Shown here in pieces: positions 34,953 through 43,588 of a DNA stretch of 64,000 nucleotides. Under the pieces are notes generated by a model, which was not told where the DNA came from, searched no databases, and saw only the letters and a program-made list of their open reading frames with translations. The position numbers and the translations under genes are program-made. Position 1 is the first letter of the stretch; each line of letters starts with the position of its first letter. Where the stretch lies: NCBI RefSeq assembly GCF_040706615.1, contig NZ_JAPDRF010000004.1:310001-374000 (forward strand), given 5' to 3'. Origin of the DNA: Lentisalinibacter sediminis (GTDB lineage Bacteria; Pseudomonadota; Gammaproteobacteria; Steroidobacterales; Woeseiaceae).

Positions 34953-36296
34953 GAGGGTGGCGCGGGTCTTTTCCACCAGCTCGTCCGCCTCGGCATGGGA
35001 GAGGATCAGCGGCGGGGCGGTCACCATCGTGTCGCCCACGGCGCGGATCACCAGCCCGTTCTCCACCGCCAGGTCGCGGCAGATCGTGCCGACCTTGCCT
35101 TTCTCTTCGAAGCGCTCGTCCTTGCGTCCCGGCGGCACCAGCTCGATGGCGCCCATCAGGCCGCGCATGCGGGCTTCGCCCACCAGCTCGTGATCGGCCA
35201 GCTCCAGCCAGCGCTTCTGCAGGTACGGGCCGATGTCGTTTCTCACTCGCTCGAGCAGGTTCTCCTCGTCCAGGATGCGGATATTCTCCAGCGCCACCGC
35301 GCAGGCGGCCGGATGCCCCGAGTAGGTATAGCCGTGATGGAATTCGCCGCCGCCCTCCACCAGCACGTCGGCCACCCGGCTGCCCACCATCACGCCCCCC
35401 AGCGGCAGGTAGCCGGAGGTGACGCCCTTGGCGAAGGGCATCAGGTCCGCCTCGATGCCGAAGTCCTCGGAGCCGAACCAGCGGCCGAGCCGCCCGAAGC
35501 CGGTGATGACCTCGTCGGCGATCAGCAGGATGCCGTGCCGCTCGCAGATGGCCTGGATCTCCGGCCAGTAGCTCGCCGGCGGGATGATCACGCCGCCCGC
35601 GCCCTGGATGGGCTCGCCGATGAAAGCAGCCACCTTGTCGGCGCCCACCTCCGCGATCTTCTCCTCCAGCGCCCGGGCGCAGGCCCGGCCGAACTCCGCC
35701 GGGTCCTCGCCCTGCCCTTCCCCGAACCAGTAGGGCTGGCGGATGTGCACGATGCCCGGGATGGGCAGACCGCCCTGGGCGTGCATCGGTTTCATGCCGC
35801 CGAGGCTCGCGCCCGCCATGGTGCTGCCGTGGTAGGCGTTCACGCGGCTCACGATCACCTGGCGCTCGGGCTCGCCGCGGATGTCCCAGTAGCGGCGCAC
35901 CATGCGCACGATGGTGTCGTTGGCCTCGGAACCGGAGCCGGCGAAGAACACCCGCGGGAAACGCTCGCCGGCCAGTTCCGTCAGGCGCTCCGCCAGCGCG
36001 ATGGCCGGGGGATGGGCGCACTGGAAAAAGCTGTTGTAGTACGGCAGTTCCCGCATCTGCTCGGCGGCGGCCTCCACCAGGGACTCGCGCCCGTAACCCA
36101 CGTTCACGCACCACAGCCCCGACATGCCGTCCAGGATGCGGTTGCCGTCGGCATCGAAGACGTAGACCCCCTCGGCCCTGGTGATGATCCGTGCCTTCTG
36201 CCTGCCCAGCGCCTTGTGATCCGTGAACGGATGCAGGTAATGCTCGGCGTCCGCCGCCTGCCAGTCCTCCCGGCTGCGCTGCTCGATGGCTGCCAT
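34926..36296 (-). CDS. spuC: Putrescine/polyamine:pyruvate aminotransferase (SpuC-like, class III)
   Basis: A 456-residue PLP transaminase. The branch that contains Pseudomonas SpuC is indicated by HYLHPFTDHKALGRQKARIITRAEGVYV at the N-terminus. PLP-site features are FAGSGSEANDTIVRMVRRYW, IGEPIQGAGGVIIPP, LLIADEVITGFGRLGRWFGS and the lysine in PFAKGVTSGYLPLGGV near residue 290. It follows puuA by 28 bases and is probably co-transcribed with puuD-puuA-speB. The last seven residues come from a dispersed repeat, so the native C-terminus may have been replaced. Confidence 0.92.
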   Translation of the reverse strand: MAAIEQRSREDWQAADAEHYLHPFTDHKALGRQKARIITRAEGVYVFDADGNRILDGMSGLWCVNVGYGRESLVEAAAEQMRELPYYNSFFQCAHPPAIALAERLTELAGERFPRVFFAGSGSEANDTIVRMVRRYWDIRGEPERQVIVSRVNAYHGSTMAGASLGGMKPMHAQGGLPIPGIVHIRQPYWFGEGQGEDPAEFGRACARALEEKIAEVGADKVAAFIGEPIQGAGGVIIPPASYWPEIQAICERHGILLIADEVITGFGRLGRWFGSEDFGIEADLMPFAKGVTSGYLPLGGVMVGSRVADVLVEGGGEFHHGYTYSGHPAACAVALENIRILDEENLLERVRNDIGPYLQKRWLELADHELVGEARMRGLMGAIELVPPGRKDERFEEKGKVGTICRDLAVENGLVIRAVGDTMVTAPPLILSHAEADELVEKTRATLDRCRTELS

Positions 36297-36324
36297 GCGC
36301 TCTCCTTTCCGGGCCCGCGCCCGC

Positions 36325-37659
36325 TCAGACGTTCAGGAGCAGGAGTTCCCGCTCCCAGGGGGTGATGATGTGCTCGAACTCGGCGTACTCGGCCTTCTTC
36401 AGGCCGCAGTAAAGGTCCACGAAGCGGTCGCCCAGCGTACCCCGCATCGCGGCGCTGGTCTGCAGGCTCTCGATGGCGAACCAGATGTTCCAGGGCAGCG
36501 TGCGCTCGCCGTCGTAGGCGCTGCCGGTGACCGGTTCGGAGGCCTGCAGACCCTCCACCATGCCGAGATAGCCGCAGGCGAGCGTCACCGCCGTTGCCAG
36601 GTACGGGTTCACGTCCGAGCCGGCGAGCCGGTTCTCGATGCGGCGGTTCTCGGCCCCGGACTGCGGCACGCGCAGCCCGACGGTGCGGTTGTCGATGGCC
36701 CAGGCCAGATTCACCGGCGCCGCCGAGTAGGTCTGGAAGCGCCGGTAGGAATTCACGTAGGGCGCCAGCACCAGCATGGATTCCGGGATGTACTTCTGCA
36801 GCCCGCCCAGGAACGCAGAGAAGAGTTCGCTGGGTTCGCCCTCCGGAGTGGAGAAAACGTTGCTGCCGTCCGCGGTGCTCACCACGCTCTGGTGGATATG
36901 CAGCGCGCTGCCGGGCTCCTCCGCCATCGGCTTCGACAGGAACGTCGCGTGCATCTCGTGGCGGATGGCGGCCTCGCGCACCGTGCGCTTGAACAGGAAT
37001 ACCTGGTCGGCCAGGTCCACCGGGTCGCCGTGCAGGAAATTGATCTCGAACTGGGCGGGGCCCATCTCCTGGGACAGCGTGTCGATGCGGATGCCCTGCT
37101 CTTCGCAGAACTTGTAGACATCCATGATGAACGGCTCGAAGTCGTTCATGGTGTCGATACTGTAAGGCTGGCGCGAGAGGTCCGTGCGCCCCAGCCGGCC
37201 CTCCGGCGGCTCCACCTCCTCGCCGGGGTCGGTGTGCGACTTGATCAGGTAGAACTCCACTTCCGGCGCCACCACCGGGCGCCAGCCCCGCTGCTCGTAG
37301 AGTGCCAGCACCTGACGCAGGATCTGCCGCGGCGAGGTGGCCACCGGCTGGTCGTCCAGGCGCAGACAGTCCAGGAACACCGAGGCGGCCGGATCCACGG
37401 CCCAGGGCACCGGACGCAGGGTGTCCAGGTCCGGCTTCAGCATCATGTCCCGGTCTTCCTGATTGGAAGGGTCGTCGATGTACTCGCCGGAGATGGTCTG
37501 GGAGAAAACCGCCTCCGGCATCTTCATGTTCTGCTCGGTGAACTTGTCGGCCGGAATCACCTTCCCCCGCGCGGCGCCGGCCATGTCGGGCACGAAGGCC
37601 TCGACATCTTCGATGCGGTTCTCAGTCAGCCACTTTTTTGCGTTTTCCTTTTCACTCAC
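36325..37659 (-). CDS. puuA: Gamma-glutamylpolyamine synthetase (glutamine synthetase family)
   Basis: A 444-residue ATP-dependent ligase that joins glutamate to putrescine or another polyamine. It has the glutamine synthetase beta-grasp N-terminus and catalytic domain: PEVEFYLI with the metal-binding glutamates, EMGPAQFEINFLHGD, HEMHATFLSKPM, GSALHIHQSV and NRTVGLRVP with ENRRIENRLAGSDVNPYLATA. The lack of the adenylylation-tyrosine loop and the operon context separate it from GlnA. It starts inside the puuD stop (four-base overlap) and precedes the SpuC-like aminotransferase. Confidence 0.94.
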   Translation of the reverse strand: MSEKENAKKWLTENRIEDVEAFVPDMAGAARGKVIPADKFTEQNMKMPEAVFSQTISGEYIDDPSNQEDRDMMLKPDLDTLRPVPWAVDPAASVFLDCLRLDDQPVATSPRQILRQVLALYEQRGWRPVVAPEVEFYLIKSHTDPGEEVEPPEGRLGRTDLSRQPYSIDTMNDFEPFIMDVYKFCEEQGIRIDTLSQEMGPAQFEINFLHGDPVDLADQVFLFKRTVREAAIRHEMHATFLSKPMAEEPGSALHIHQSVVSTADGSNVFSTPEGEPSELFSAFLGGLQKYIPESMLVLAPYVNSYRRFQTYSAAPVNLAWAIDNRTVGLRVPQSGAENRRIENRLAGSDVNPYLATAVTLACGYLGMVEGLQASEPVTGSAYDGERTLPWNIWFAIESLQTSAAMRGTLGDRFVDLYCGLKKAEYAEFEHIITPWERELLLLNV

Positions 37660-38423
37660 ACATCACCTCTGCGGTGCGAGGCCCGCTGCAGGCAGGCGTC
37701 GCCGAACGCGCGAAAAATCGCGAGATAGAAGGGATTATCCACCACCTGCCACTCGGGATGCCATTGCACGCCCAGGGCGAACGAGCGCGCACCGTCCACC
37801 GTGAACGCCTCGATCAGCCCGTCGTCGGCCCGCGCCTCCACCGTCACGCCCGGCGCCAGACGGTCGACGCCCTGGCCGTGGAGCGAATTCACCATCTGCT
37901 CGTCCTTGCCGCTGGCCAGACCGGCCAGATAGCCGCCCGGGACGAGATGGACGGGGTGTGCCGGCGCGTACTGGGCTTCCAGCGGCGCCTCGTGGTCCTC
38001 CCGGTGGTCATGGTAGTCCGCTACGCGCTCCACGTGCTGGTGCAGGGTGCCGCCCAGCGCCACGTTCATCTCCTGAAAGCCGCGGCAGACCGCCAGTACC
38101 GGCACGCCTATCTCCAGCGCCTGCAGGATCAGCGGCAGCGTCATCTCGTCGCGCTCCGGATCGTGCAGCGTGCCCTCCTCGCTCGGCGGGCCGCCATAAT
38201 GGTGCGGCTCTACATTGGAGGGGCTGCCCGTGAACAGCAGGCCGTCCATGGTCTCCAGCATGTGGGTCCGGTCGATGTGGCGGCCGAGGGCCGGGATCAT
38301 CAGCGGCAGGCTGCCCGCGCCGTCCACGACGGCGCGCAGGTATTTCTCTCCCACGATGTGGAATGGATGGGGACCCACGATGCGGCGATCCGCGGGCACC
38401 CCGACGGTGGGTGTCAGGCTCAT
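37656..38423 (-). CDS. puuD: Gamma-glutamyl-GABA hydrolase (class I glutamine amidotransferase-like)
   Basis: A 255-residue peptidase C26 hydrolase that releases GABA and glutamate from gamma-glutamyl-GABA. The nucleophile cysteine is in PVLAVCRGFQEMNVALGG and the catalytic histidine-glutamate pair in GVQWHPEWQ. The FTGSPSNVEPHHYGG segment is typical of PuuD. It is the first gene of the puuD-puuA-spuC-speB unit and is divergent from maiA across 129 bases. Together with PuuA and PuuB it gives most of the Puu pathway; the aldehyde dehydrogenase PuuC is not in the window. Confidence 0.94.
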   Translation of the reverse strand: MSLTPTVGVPADRRIVGPHPFHIVGEKYLRAVVDGAGSLPLMIPALGRHIDRTHMLETMDGLLFTGSPSNVEPHHYGGPPSEEGTLHDPERDEMTLPLILQALEIGVPVLAVCRGFQEMNVALGGTLHQHVERVADYHDHREDHEAPLEAQYAPAHPVHLVPGGYLAGLASGKDEQMVNSLHGQGVDRLAPGVTVEARADDGLIEAFTVDGARSFALGVQWHPEWQVVDNPFYLAIFRAFGDACLQRASHRRGDV

Positions 38424-38552
38424 ACGTTACTCTCGCTGCCGTTGCGCCACTATTCTAATCGTTCGCGTGCGCGCCGGCGCGGCCCGCGGCGGGCGCACCG
38501 CATTGTGGTAGATTACGCGCCGGGCCGAAACGGGCCCGGCCACGAAGCTCCC

Positions 38553-39200
38553 ATGAAACTCTACGGCTATTATCGCAGCAGCACGAGCTATCGAACCCGT
38601 ATCGTACTGAATCTCAAGGGGATCGATTACGAATACGTGCCGGTAGCGCTGGACCGGGGCGAGCAACACGACAACGCCTTCCGGGAGCTGAACCCGATGG
38701 GCGCCGTGCCCGCGCTCGCCGCCGAGGACGGCCTGTTCGTGCAATCGCCAGCGATCATCGAGTACCTGGAGGAGCGCCATCCGGAACCCGCTCTGCTGCC
38801 GGCGGATGCTGTGGGCCGCGCCCGCGTGCGCGAGATCGCCGCACTCATCGCCTGCGACATCCACCCGGTCAACAACCTGCGCGTCATGCGCTACATCGGC
38901 GAGCACTATGGCCAGGACCGGGACGGCATCGGCGAATGGTACGCCCACTGGATACACGCCGGCTTCGGGCCGCTGGAGCGGCTGCTGGCCGCCCGCTCGG
39001 CGGCGGGGCGCTACTGCATCGGCAACGCGGTCACCCTGGCCGACGCCTATCTGGTACCCCAGGTCTACAACGCCCGCCGCTTCGGCGTGCCGCTGGACGA
39101 TTACCCGGTGATCGAGAGCGTGGATGCCCACTGCGCGGCACTGCCGGCCTTCGCAGCCGCCCACCCGGATCACCAACCGGACGCGCCGGAGGCGACATGA
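38553..39200 (+). CDS. maiA: Maleylacetoacetate isomerase (zeta-class glutathione transferase)
   Basis: A 215-residue glutathione transferase. The start at 38553 gives MKLYGYYRSSTSYRTRIVLNLKGI; the SSxxYR glutathione motif is the zeta-class signature with threonine where many have cysteine. EYLEERHPEPALLPAD and HINN-like DIHPVNNLRVMRYI follow as in maleylacetoacetate isomerase, which acts in tyrosine and homogentisate breakdown. No fumarylacetoacetase or homogentisate dioxygenase is close, so its role may be different. It overlaps the downstream thioesterase gene by four bases. Confidence 0.9.
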   Translation: MKLYGYYRSSTSYRTRIVLNLKGIDYEYVPVALDRGEQHDNAFRELNPMGAVPALAAEDGLFVQSPAIIEYLEERHPEPALLPADAVGRARVREIAALIACDIHPVNNLRVMRYIGEHYGQDRDGIGEWYAHWIHAGFGPLERLLAARSAAGRYCIGNAVTLADAYLVPQVYNARRFGVPLDDYPVIESVDAHCAALPAFAAAHPDHQPDAPEAT

Positions 39201-39652
39201 GCGAAGCGGCGTCAGGCCGGGACATTGCGGAGCGCATCCGCCAGCTGAATGGCGGCGCACCGCCCTGTGTGAGGAGCCTCGGCGGGCGGGTCGAGGACTA
39301 CGACCCCGAGCGCCGGCTCATCGTCATGAGCTTCTCCATGCCACCGGAGTTCTGCCATTCCGGCAACATCGTGCAGGGCGGCTTCGTGACCGGCATGCTG
39401 GATGCCGCGATGGCGCATGCCGTGTTCATGGATCTCGGCATGCGCATCGCGCTGCCGTCGCTGGAGATCAACGTGAGCTTCCTGCGCCCCACTCTGGCCG
39501 GGCCCCAGCGGGCCCACGGGCGCATCCTTCGGCTCGGCCGTTCGGTGGCCTTCCTGGAGGGAGAATTGTTCGACGAAGAGGGCCGGCTGACCGCCCGCGC
39601 CACCTCGACGGCGCGTGTGATACGACGGGACGACCCTGGCGGAGCGGCCTAG
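39197..39652 (+). CDS. PaaI-type hotdog-fold thioesterase
   Basis: A 151-residue hotdog thioesterase. The start ATG overlaps the maiA stop (ATGA). The core motif is HSGNIVQGGFVTGMLDAAMAHAVF, with the glycine-rich turn and acidic residue used for catalysis in PaaI-type enzymes, followed by LEINVSFLRPTLAGP and GRSVAFLEGELFDEEGRLTARA. It would hydrolyse an acyl-CoA of unknown identity. It converges on the SCP2 gene with a four-base overlap. Confidence 0.88.
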   Translation: MSEAASGRDIAERIRQLNGGAPPCVRSLGGRVEDYDPERRLIVMSFSMPPEFCHSGNIVQGGFVTGMLDAAMAHAVFMDLGMRIALPSLEINVSFLRPTLAGPQRAHGRILRLGRSVAFLEGELFDEEGRLTARATSTARVIRRDDPGGAA

Positions 39653-39981
39653 CTGAAGAGGCCGCTCACCTGCATGGCCTTGGTCATGTCGCCGTCCACT
39701 TTGAGCTTGCCGCTCATGAACGCGCTCATCGGCGGCAGGTCGCCGTCCACCATGGCCGCCAGGTCCTCGGGCGTGACGCCGAAGGTCGTCTCGGCCGGCT
39801 TGTCGTCGTTGCTGACTTCCATGGGGGTGGTCGTGCCGTCCACGTGGATGACGCCCTCGTCGCCGAGGTCGAATTTGATGGGGAACCCCAGCGGGGTCTT
39901 GTCCGCGAACTCGTTGCGCAGTTTCTCGGTCAGTTGTTCAAGCACCGCGAGTGCCTCTTCTTCTGTCAGTGGAAAAAGCAC
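39649..39981 (-). CDS. SCP2 sterol-binding domain protein
   Basis: A 110-residue stand-alone SCP-2 domain, a small hydrophobic-ligand carrier for lipids or acyl-CoAs. Visible family elements are an N-terminal helix (EEALAVLEQLTEKLRNEF), the sheet IKFDLGDEGVIHVDG, and PEDLAAMVDGDLPPMSAFMSGKLKVDGDMTKAMQVSGLF at the end. Start at 39981; no strong Shine-Dalgarno is visible. Divergent from the old-yellow-enzyme relative. The nearby thioesterase and flavin reductase point to lipid or acyl-CoA metabolism (inference). Confidence 0.88.
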   Translation of the reverse strand: MLFPLTEEEALAVLEQLTEKLRNEFADKTPLGFPIKFDLGDEGVIHVDGTTTPMEVSNDDKPAETTFGVTPEDLAAMVDGDLPPMSAFMSGKLKVDGDMTKAMQVSGLFS

Positions 39982-40097
39982 ACTATGCTGACTCCGTCCG
40001 CTTCAGGCAAGAGGGTCGCGGGACGCGCTACACTCCGTAGCCGGATCATCACCGTGATCTCAGACGTAACCAGACGTAGCCGCAGAGGAGCCACCCG

Positions 40098-41396
40098 ATG
40101 AGCGACAGGCTGGGCGAGCCACTGACACTGCCCTGCGGGGTGACGCTGCCGAACCGCATCCTGAAGTCGGCCATGACCGAGGGCCTGGCCGACGATCGCG
40201 ATCGCGCCACCGGGCGACACGTGCGGCTCTACCGCCGCTGGGCCAAGGGCGGCGCGGGCACGCTGATCACCGGTAACGTGATGATCGACCGGCGTTTCCT
40301 GGAGCGTCCGGGCAACGTGGTCATCGACGACCCGGACGACGGAGAAGCGCTCGCGGCGCTGCGCGCCTGGGCGGAAGCCGGCACCTCGGCCGGCAACCAG
40401 CTGTGGATGCAGCTGAGCCACCCGGGCCGCCAGTGCGGCCGGATCGTCTCCTCACGGCCCATGGCGCCCTCCGAGGTGCAGCTCAATCTCATGGGCAACT
40501 TCGGCCGGCCCGTCGCCATGACGGAACACGATATCGAGATGGCGCTGGGCGGCTTCACCCGGGCGGCGGCCGTCGCCCGCGACACCGGATTCACCGGCGT
40601 ACAGATCCACGGCGCCCACGGCTACCTGATCAGCGAGTTCCTCTCGCCGAAACTCAACCGCAGGGACGATCAGTGGGGCGGCGCTCTGGAGAACCGGGCC
40701 CGGTTCCTGCTCGAGGCCGTCCGCGGCGTACGCTCGGTCGTGGGCCCGGCCTTCCCTGTCTCCGTAAAGCTCAACTCCGCGGACTTCCAGAAGGGAGGTT
40801 TCAGCTTCGAGGACAGTCTGCAGGTCGCCGAGTGGCTCGACGAGGCCGGCGTCGACCTCATCGAGATCTCCGGGGGCAATTACGAGCAGCCGACCATGTT
40901 CGGCATCGAGGGCCGTCCCGAGGACGCGGCCGATGTGCGGCGCGAGAGCACGAAGCGGCGCGAAGCCTTCTTCCTGGAGTACGCGGCCCGCATGCGCGAG
41001 CGCCTCGAGGCACCGCTCGCCGTCACCGGCGGCTTCCGCACGCGCCAGGCCATGCTGGAGGCGCTGGCGAACGACGAGGTGGACATCATCGGACTGGCGC
41101 GTCCTCTCTGTACCGAACCGGACCTGCCCCGCCGGTTGATCGACGGCAGCGCGGACGAAGCGGTTCGGTGGGAGGAGAAGATAGGCATCGGCAAGGGCCG
41201 CTTCGGCCCGGACAGCCCCATTTTCCTGTTCAAGGCGCTGAACGCCTTCTCCGCCATCGCCTGGTACTATCGCCAGATCGTGGCCATGGCCGATGGCAAG
41301 CCGCTACGCCTGGACCTGCACCCGCTGCGGGCCCTGTTCGAGCACCAGCGGGCGGAGATCGGCATCGCCCGCTCCCGCCGCAAGCAAACCGGGTAG
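40098..41396 (+). CDS. NADH:flavin oxidoreductase, old yellow enzyme family
   Basis: A 432-residue FMN TIM-barrel enzyme. The N-terminal LPNRILKSAMTEGLAD and QLSHPGRQCGR bind FMN and substrate, and VQIHGAHGYLISEFLSPKLNRRDDQWGGALENRARFLLE is the hallmark of the family, with a histidine pair as proton donor site. ITGGFRTRQ-like AVTGGFRTRQAMLEAL and IIGLARPLCTEPDLPRR complete the phosphate-binding site. It lacks the iron-sulfur and pyridine-nucleotide domains of 2,4-dienoyl-CoA reductase. GAGGAG lies just upstream of the start. Its TAG stop is part of a dispersed palindromic repeat. Confidence 0.92.
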   Translation: MSDRLGEPLTLPCGVTLPNRILKSAMTEGLADDRDRATGRHVRLYRRWAKGGAGTLITGNVMIDRRFLERPGNVVIDDPDDGEALAALRAWAEAGTSAGNQLWMQLSHPGRQCGRIVSSRPMAPSEVQLNLMGNFGRPVAMTEHDIEMALGGFTRAAAVARDTGFTGVQIHGAHGYLISEFLSPKLNRRDDQWGGALENRARFLLEAVRGVRSVVGPAFPVSVKLNSADFQKGGFSFEDSLQVAEWLDEAGVDLIEISGGNYEQPTMFGIEGRPEDAADVRRESTKRREAFFLEYAARMRERLEAPLAVTGGFRTRQAMLEALANDEVDIIGLARPLCTEPDLPRRLIDGSADEAVRWEEKIGIGKGRFGPDSPIFLFKALNAFSAIAWYYRQIVAMADGKPLRLDLHPLRALFEHQRAEIGIARSRRKQTG

Positions 41397-41415
41397 GAGG
41401 GCCTTCAGGCCCGAT
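41394..41415 (+). repeat. TAGGAGGGCCTTCAGGCCC palindromic repeat, copy 1
   Basis: TAGGAGGGCCTTCAGGCCC plus GAT; the core GGGCCTTCAGGCCC folds into a short hairpin. The first three bases are the stop codon of the flavin reductase gene. An inverted copy lies at 42161, on the far side of the GST gene. Confidence 0.85.
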
Positions 41416-41537
41416 CCCTCCGCAAGGGCTTTACGGCCCGGCCCGCCCCCACCGCGCAGGCCCTGCTCGTCAAAGTGAAGGGGGCCGCGCTACAGTAGCG
41501 CCTGGTATCTGCGGGAAACAGAGACAGGGGTGAACCG

Positions 41538-42155
41538 ATGAGCGAACTCGTCTTCTACACGAATCCCCAGTCGCGCGGACGTATCGTGCGCTGGATGCTG
41601 GAAGAAGTCGGCGCGCCGTATGCCACCGAGATACTCGAGTACGGCACCACCATGAAGTCGCCGGAGTATCTGGCCATCAACCCGATGGGCAAGGTACCGG
41701 CCATCCGGCACGGCGAGACGGTGGTCACGGAGTGCGCCGCGATTTGCGCCTATCTGGCGGACGCGTTTCCCGAGGCCGGGCTCGTGCCGCCGCCCGCCGA
41801 GCGCGGCGCCTATTACCGCTGGCTCTTCTTCGCCGCCGGACCGCTGGAGTCGGCCATCGTCAACGCCGCTCTCGGCTTCGAGGTGCCTGAGGACAAGCGG
41901 ATGACAGTGGGCTACGGCACGAAAGACCACGCGCTGGACGCCATCGAGACCGCCATCGCCGACTCGCCGTACGTGGCCGGCGACGCCTTCTCCGCCGCAG
42001 ACGTCTACGTGGGCGCGCAGATCGCCTTCGGGCTCCAGTTCGGCACAGTCCCGAAACGCGACAGCTTCGCCGCCTACGTGGCCCGGGCGACCGACCGGGA
42101 AGCCTACCGCAGGGCGGTCGCCATCGACGACGGCGTCGGGGAAGCCGGGGGATAG
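41538..42155 (+). CDS. Glutathione S-transferase family protein
   Basis: A 205-residue glutathione transferase. The thioredoxin-like N-terminal domain shows VFYTNPQSRGRIVRWMLEEVGAPY with a serine in the catalytic region, NPMGKVPAIRHGETVVTECAAICAYLAD with the cis-proline and the glutathione-binding glutamate-cysteine pair, and an all-helical C-terminal domain with VAGDAFSAADVYVGAQIAFG. The reaction is unknown. The gene is framed by two inverted copies of the TAGGAGGGCCTTCAGGCCC repeat at 41394 and 42161, which could mark it as an inserted cassette. Confidence 0.9.
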   Translation: MSELVFYTNPQSRGRIVRWMLEEVGAPYATEILEYGTTMKSPEYLAINPMGKVPAIRHGETVVTECAAICAYLADAFPEAGLVPPPAERGAYYRWLFFAAGPLESAIVNAALGFEVPEDKRMTVGYGTKDHALDAIETAIADSPYVAGDAFSAADVYVGAQIAFGLQFGTVPKRDSFAAYVARATDREAYRRAVAIDDGVGEAGG

Positions 42156-42160
42156 CGCGT

Positions 42161-42181
42161 CGGGCCTGAAGGCCCTCCTAC
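42161..42181 (-). repeat. TAGGAGGGCCTTCAGGCCC palindromic repeat, copy 2 (inverted)
   Basis: The reverse complement of copy 1, six bases after the GST stop and 11 bases before the stop of the convergent MFS gene. It may act as a bidirectional transcription barrier. Confidence 0.85.
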
Positions 42182-42191
42182 AGCACCATCA

Positions 42192-43487
42192 TCAGACCGG
42201 GTCGCCGGCGCGCTTCAGGTCGCCCGGCAGGGAACGGCCCGCCAGGTAGTAGTGCACCGCCACCCACAGGTTCAGCAGCGCGAAGATCGCCAGCGCCCAG
42301 CGCAACGAGTCGTCGCCGTACATCGGCACCAGCAGGTCGCTGACGGCACCCAGGGCCCAGGGACCGGCACCGAGGCCGATGATGTTGATGATGAACAGCA
42401 GGATCGCCGCGGCGACGCCGCGCATGCGCAGGCCGACGAGGCTCTGGGTCTGCGCGAAGGTGGTCGCCTGGTAGAAGTTGCCGAGGACGACGGGCACGCA
42501 GAAGACCAGCAGTGCCCAGCCGGGGGTGTCGAAGAAGTACACGGCGACGGCGAACGGCAGGGCCACGAGGGCGGCAAGGCCCGCGGTCCAGAGACTCCAG
42601 CTCGGGTTGGTCGAGCCCAGCCGGTCGGCGAGATAGCCGCCCAGGAAGATGCCGATGCCACCCGGGATGCCGAGGATGAGTCCGAGCCAGGTGCCGATCT
42701 CGCCCGTGCTCATGCCGTGGGTGCGCACGAGGAAGGCCGGAAACCAGGTGGCCACGCCGTAGCCGCTGAAGGCGGCCAGCGCCGCGCCGAAGGCGAGGTG
42801 AATGAATGATCGCCGGCGGGACAGGAAGAAGAACGTGCGCTTGATGCTGGGCCGGTCCTGGTCCGCGACCCGGTTCTCCGACAGGCCCCGCTCCGGCTCC
42901 ACCAGCGTGAAGCGCACCACGAATGCCAGCACGATGCCCGGGACGCCTACGACGAAGAACGCCATGCGCCAGCCGAAAAACTCGTTGACCCAGCCGCCGG
43001 CCAGCAGACCGAACATGATCCCGAACGGAATACCCAGCGAGTAGATACCAAGGGCGGTGGCACGCTGCTGGGGCGGGTAGTAGTCCGAGATCAGCGAGTG
43101 CGCGGGCGGGCTGCAGCCGGCCTCGCCGATGCCCACGCCAATACGCGCCAGCGCCAGGTGCCAGTAGTTCTGGGCCAGCCCCGAGACGGCCGTCATGCCG
43201 CTCCAGATGGCGAGTGCCCAGGCGATCAGGTTGCGCCGATTGCCCCGGTCGGCCCAGAGTGCGATCGGTATGCCCATGGTGGCGTAGAACGCCGCGAACG
43301 CGGCCCCCGCCAGAAACCCCATGGCCTGGTCCGAGACGCCGAGTTCCGTCTTGATCGGCTCGATGAGGATCGAGAGGATCTGCCGATCGATGAAATTGAA
43401 GGTGTAGACGAATACCAGGACGAACAGGGCGTAGTGTCTCGCCCCCGGGCTGATGGACTGGCGCTCGGCCGTCGCGGACTGCTCCAC
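42192..43487 (-). CDS. Spinster-type MFS transporter
   Basis: A 431-residue, twelve-helix MFS protein of the spinster-like group. The first helix FVLVFVYTFNFIDRQILSILIEPIKTELGVSDQAMGFL is typical, as are ADRGNRRNLIAWALAIWSGMTAVSGLA and the GVGIGEAGCSPPAHSLISDYYPP signature near residue 112. Bacterial members are often beside lipid or aromatic degradation genes and their substrates are mostly unknown. It stands alone between the GST gene and cydB. The upstream gap holds a GGCCCGC hairpin. Confidence 0.92.
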   Translation of the reverse strand: MEQSATAERQSISPGARHYALFVLVFVYTFNFIDRQILSILIEPIKTELGVSDQAMGFLAGAAFAAFYATMGIPIALWADRGNRRNLIAWALAIWSGMTAVSGLAQNYWHLALARIGVGIGEAGCSPPAHSLISDYYPPQQRATALGIYSLGIPFGIMFGLLAGGWVNEFFGWRMAFFVVGVPGIVLAFVVRFTLVEPERGLSENRVADQDRPSIKRTFFFLSRRRSFIHLAFGAALAAFSGYGVATWFPAFLVRTHGMSTGEIGTWLGLILGIPGGIGIFLGGYLADRLGSTNPSWSLWTAGLAALVALPFAVAVYFFDTPGWALLVFCVPVVLGNFYQATTFAQTQSLVGLRMRGVAAAILLFIINIIGLGAGPWALGAVSDLLVPMYGDDSLRWALAIFALLNLWVAVHYYLAGRSLPGDLKRAGDPV

Positions 43488-43509
43488 TGATTCTCTCCCC
43501 CTGATGACA

Positions 43510-43527
43510 GGCCCGCCGAAGCGGGCC
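43510..43527. terminator. Seven-base-pair GC hairpin after cydB
   Basis: GGCCCGC (43510-43516) and GCGGGCC (43521-43527) pair around the stable CGAA loop. It lies downstream of the cydAB operon and upstream of the MFS start on the same strand. There is no T-tract, so termination is only a guess. Confidence 0.45.
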
Positions 43528-43588
43528 GGGTCATTCTAGCCTATCAGGGAAGAATCGTGGCGAGGCGCGTTTGCGCCCGGCGAGCGCC

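Noticed and set aside
37638..38552. Extended N-terminus of maleylacetoacetate isomerase
   Set aside because: The upstream in-frame stretch is antisense to puuD and the conserved protein starts at 38553.
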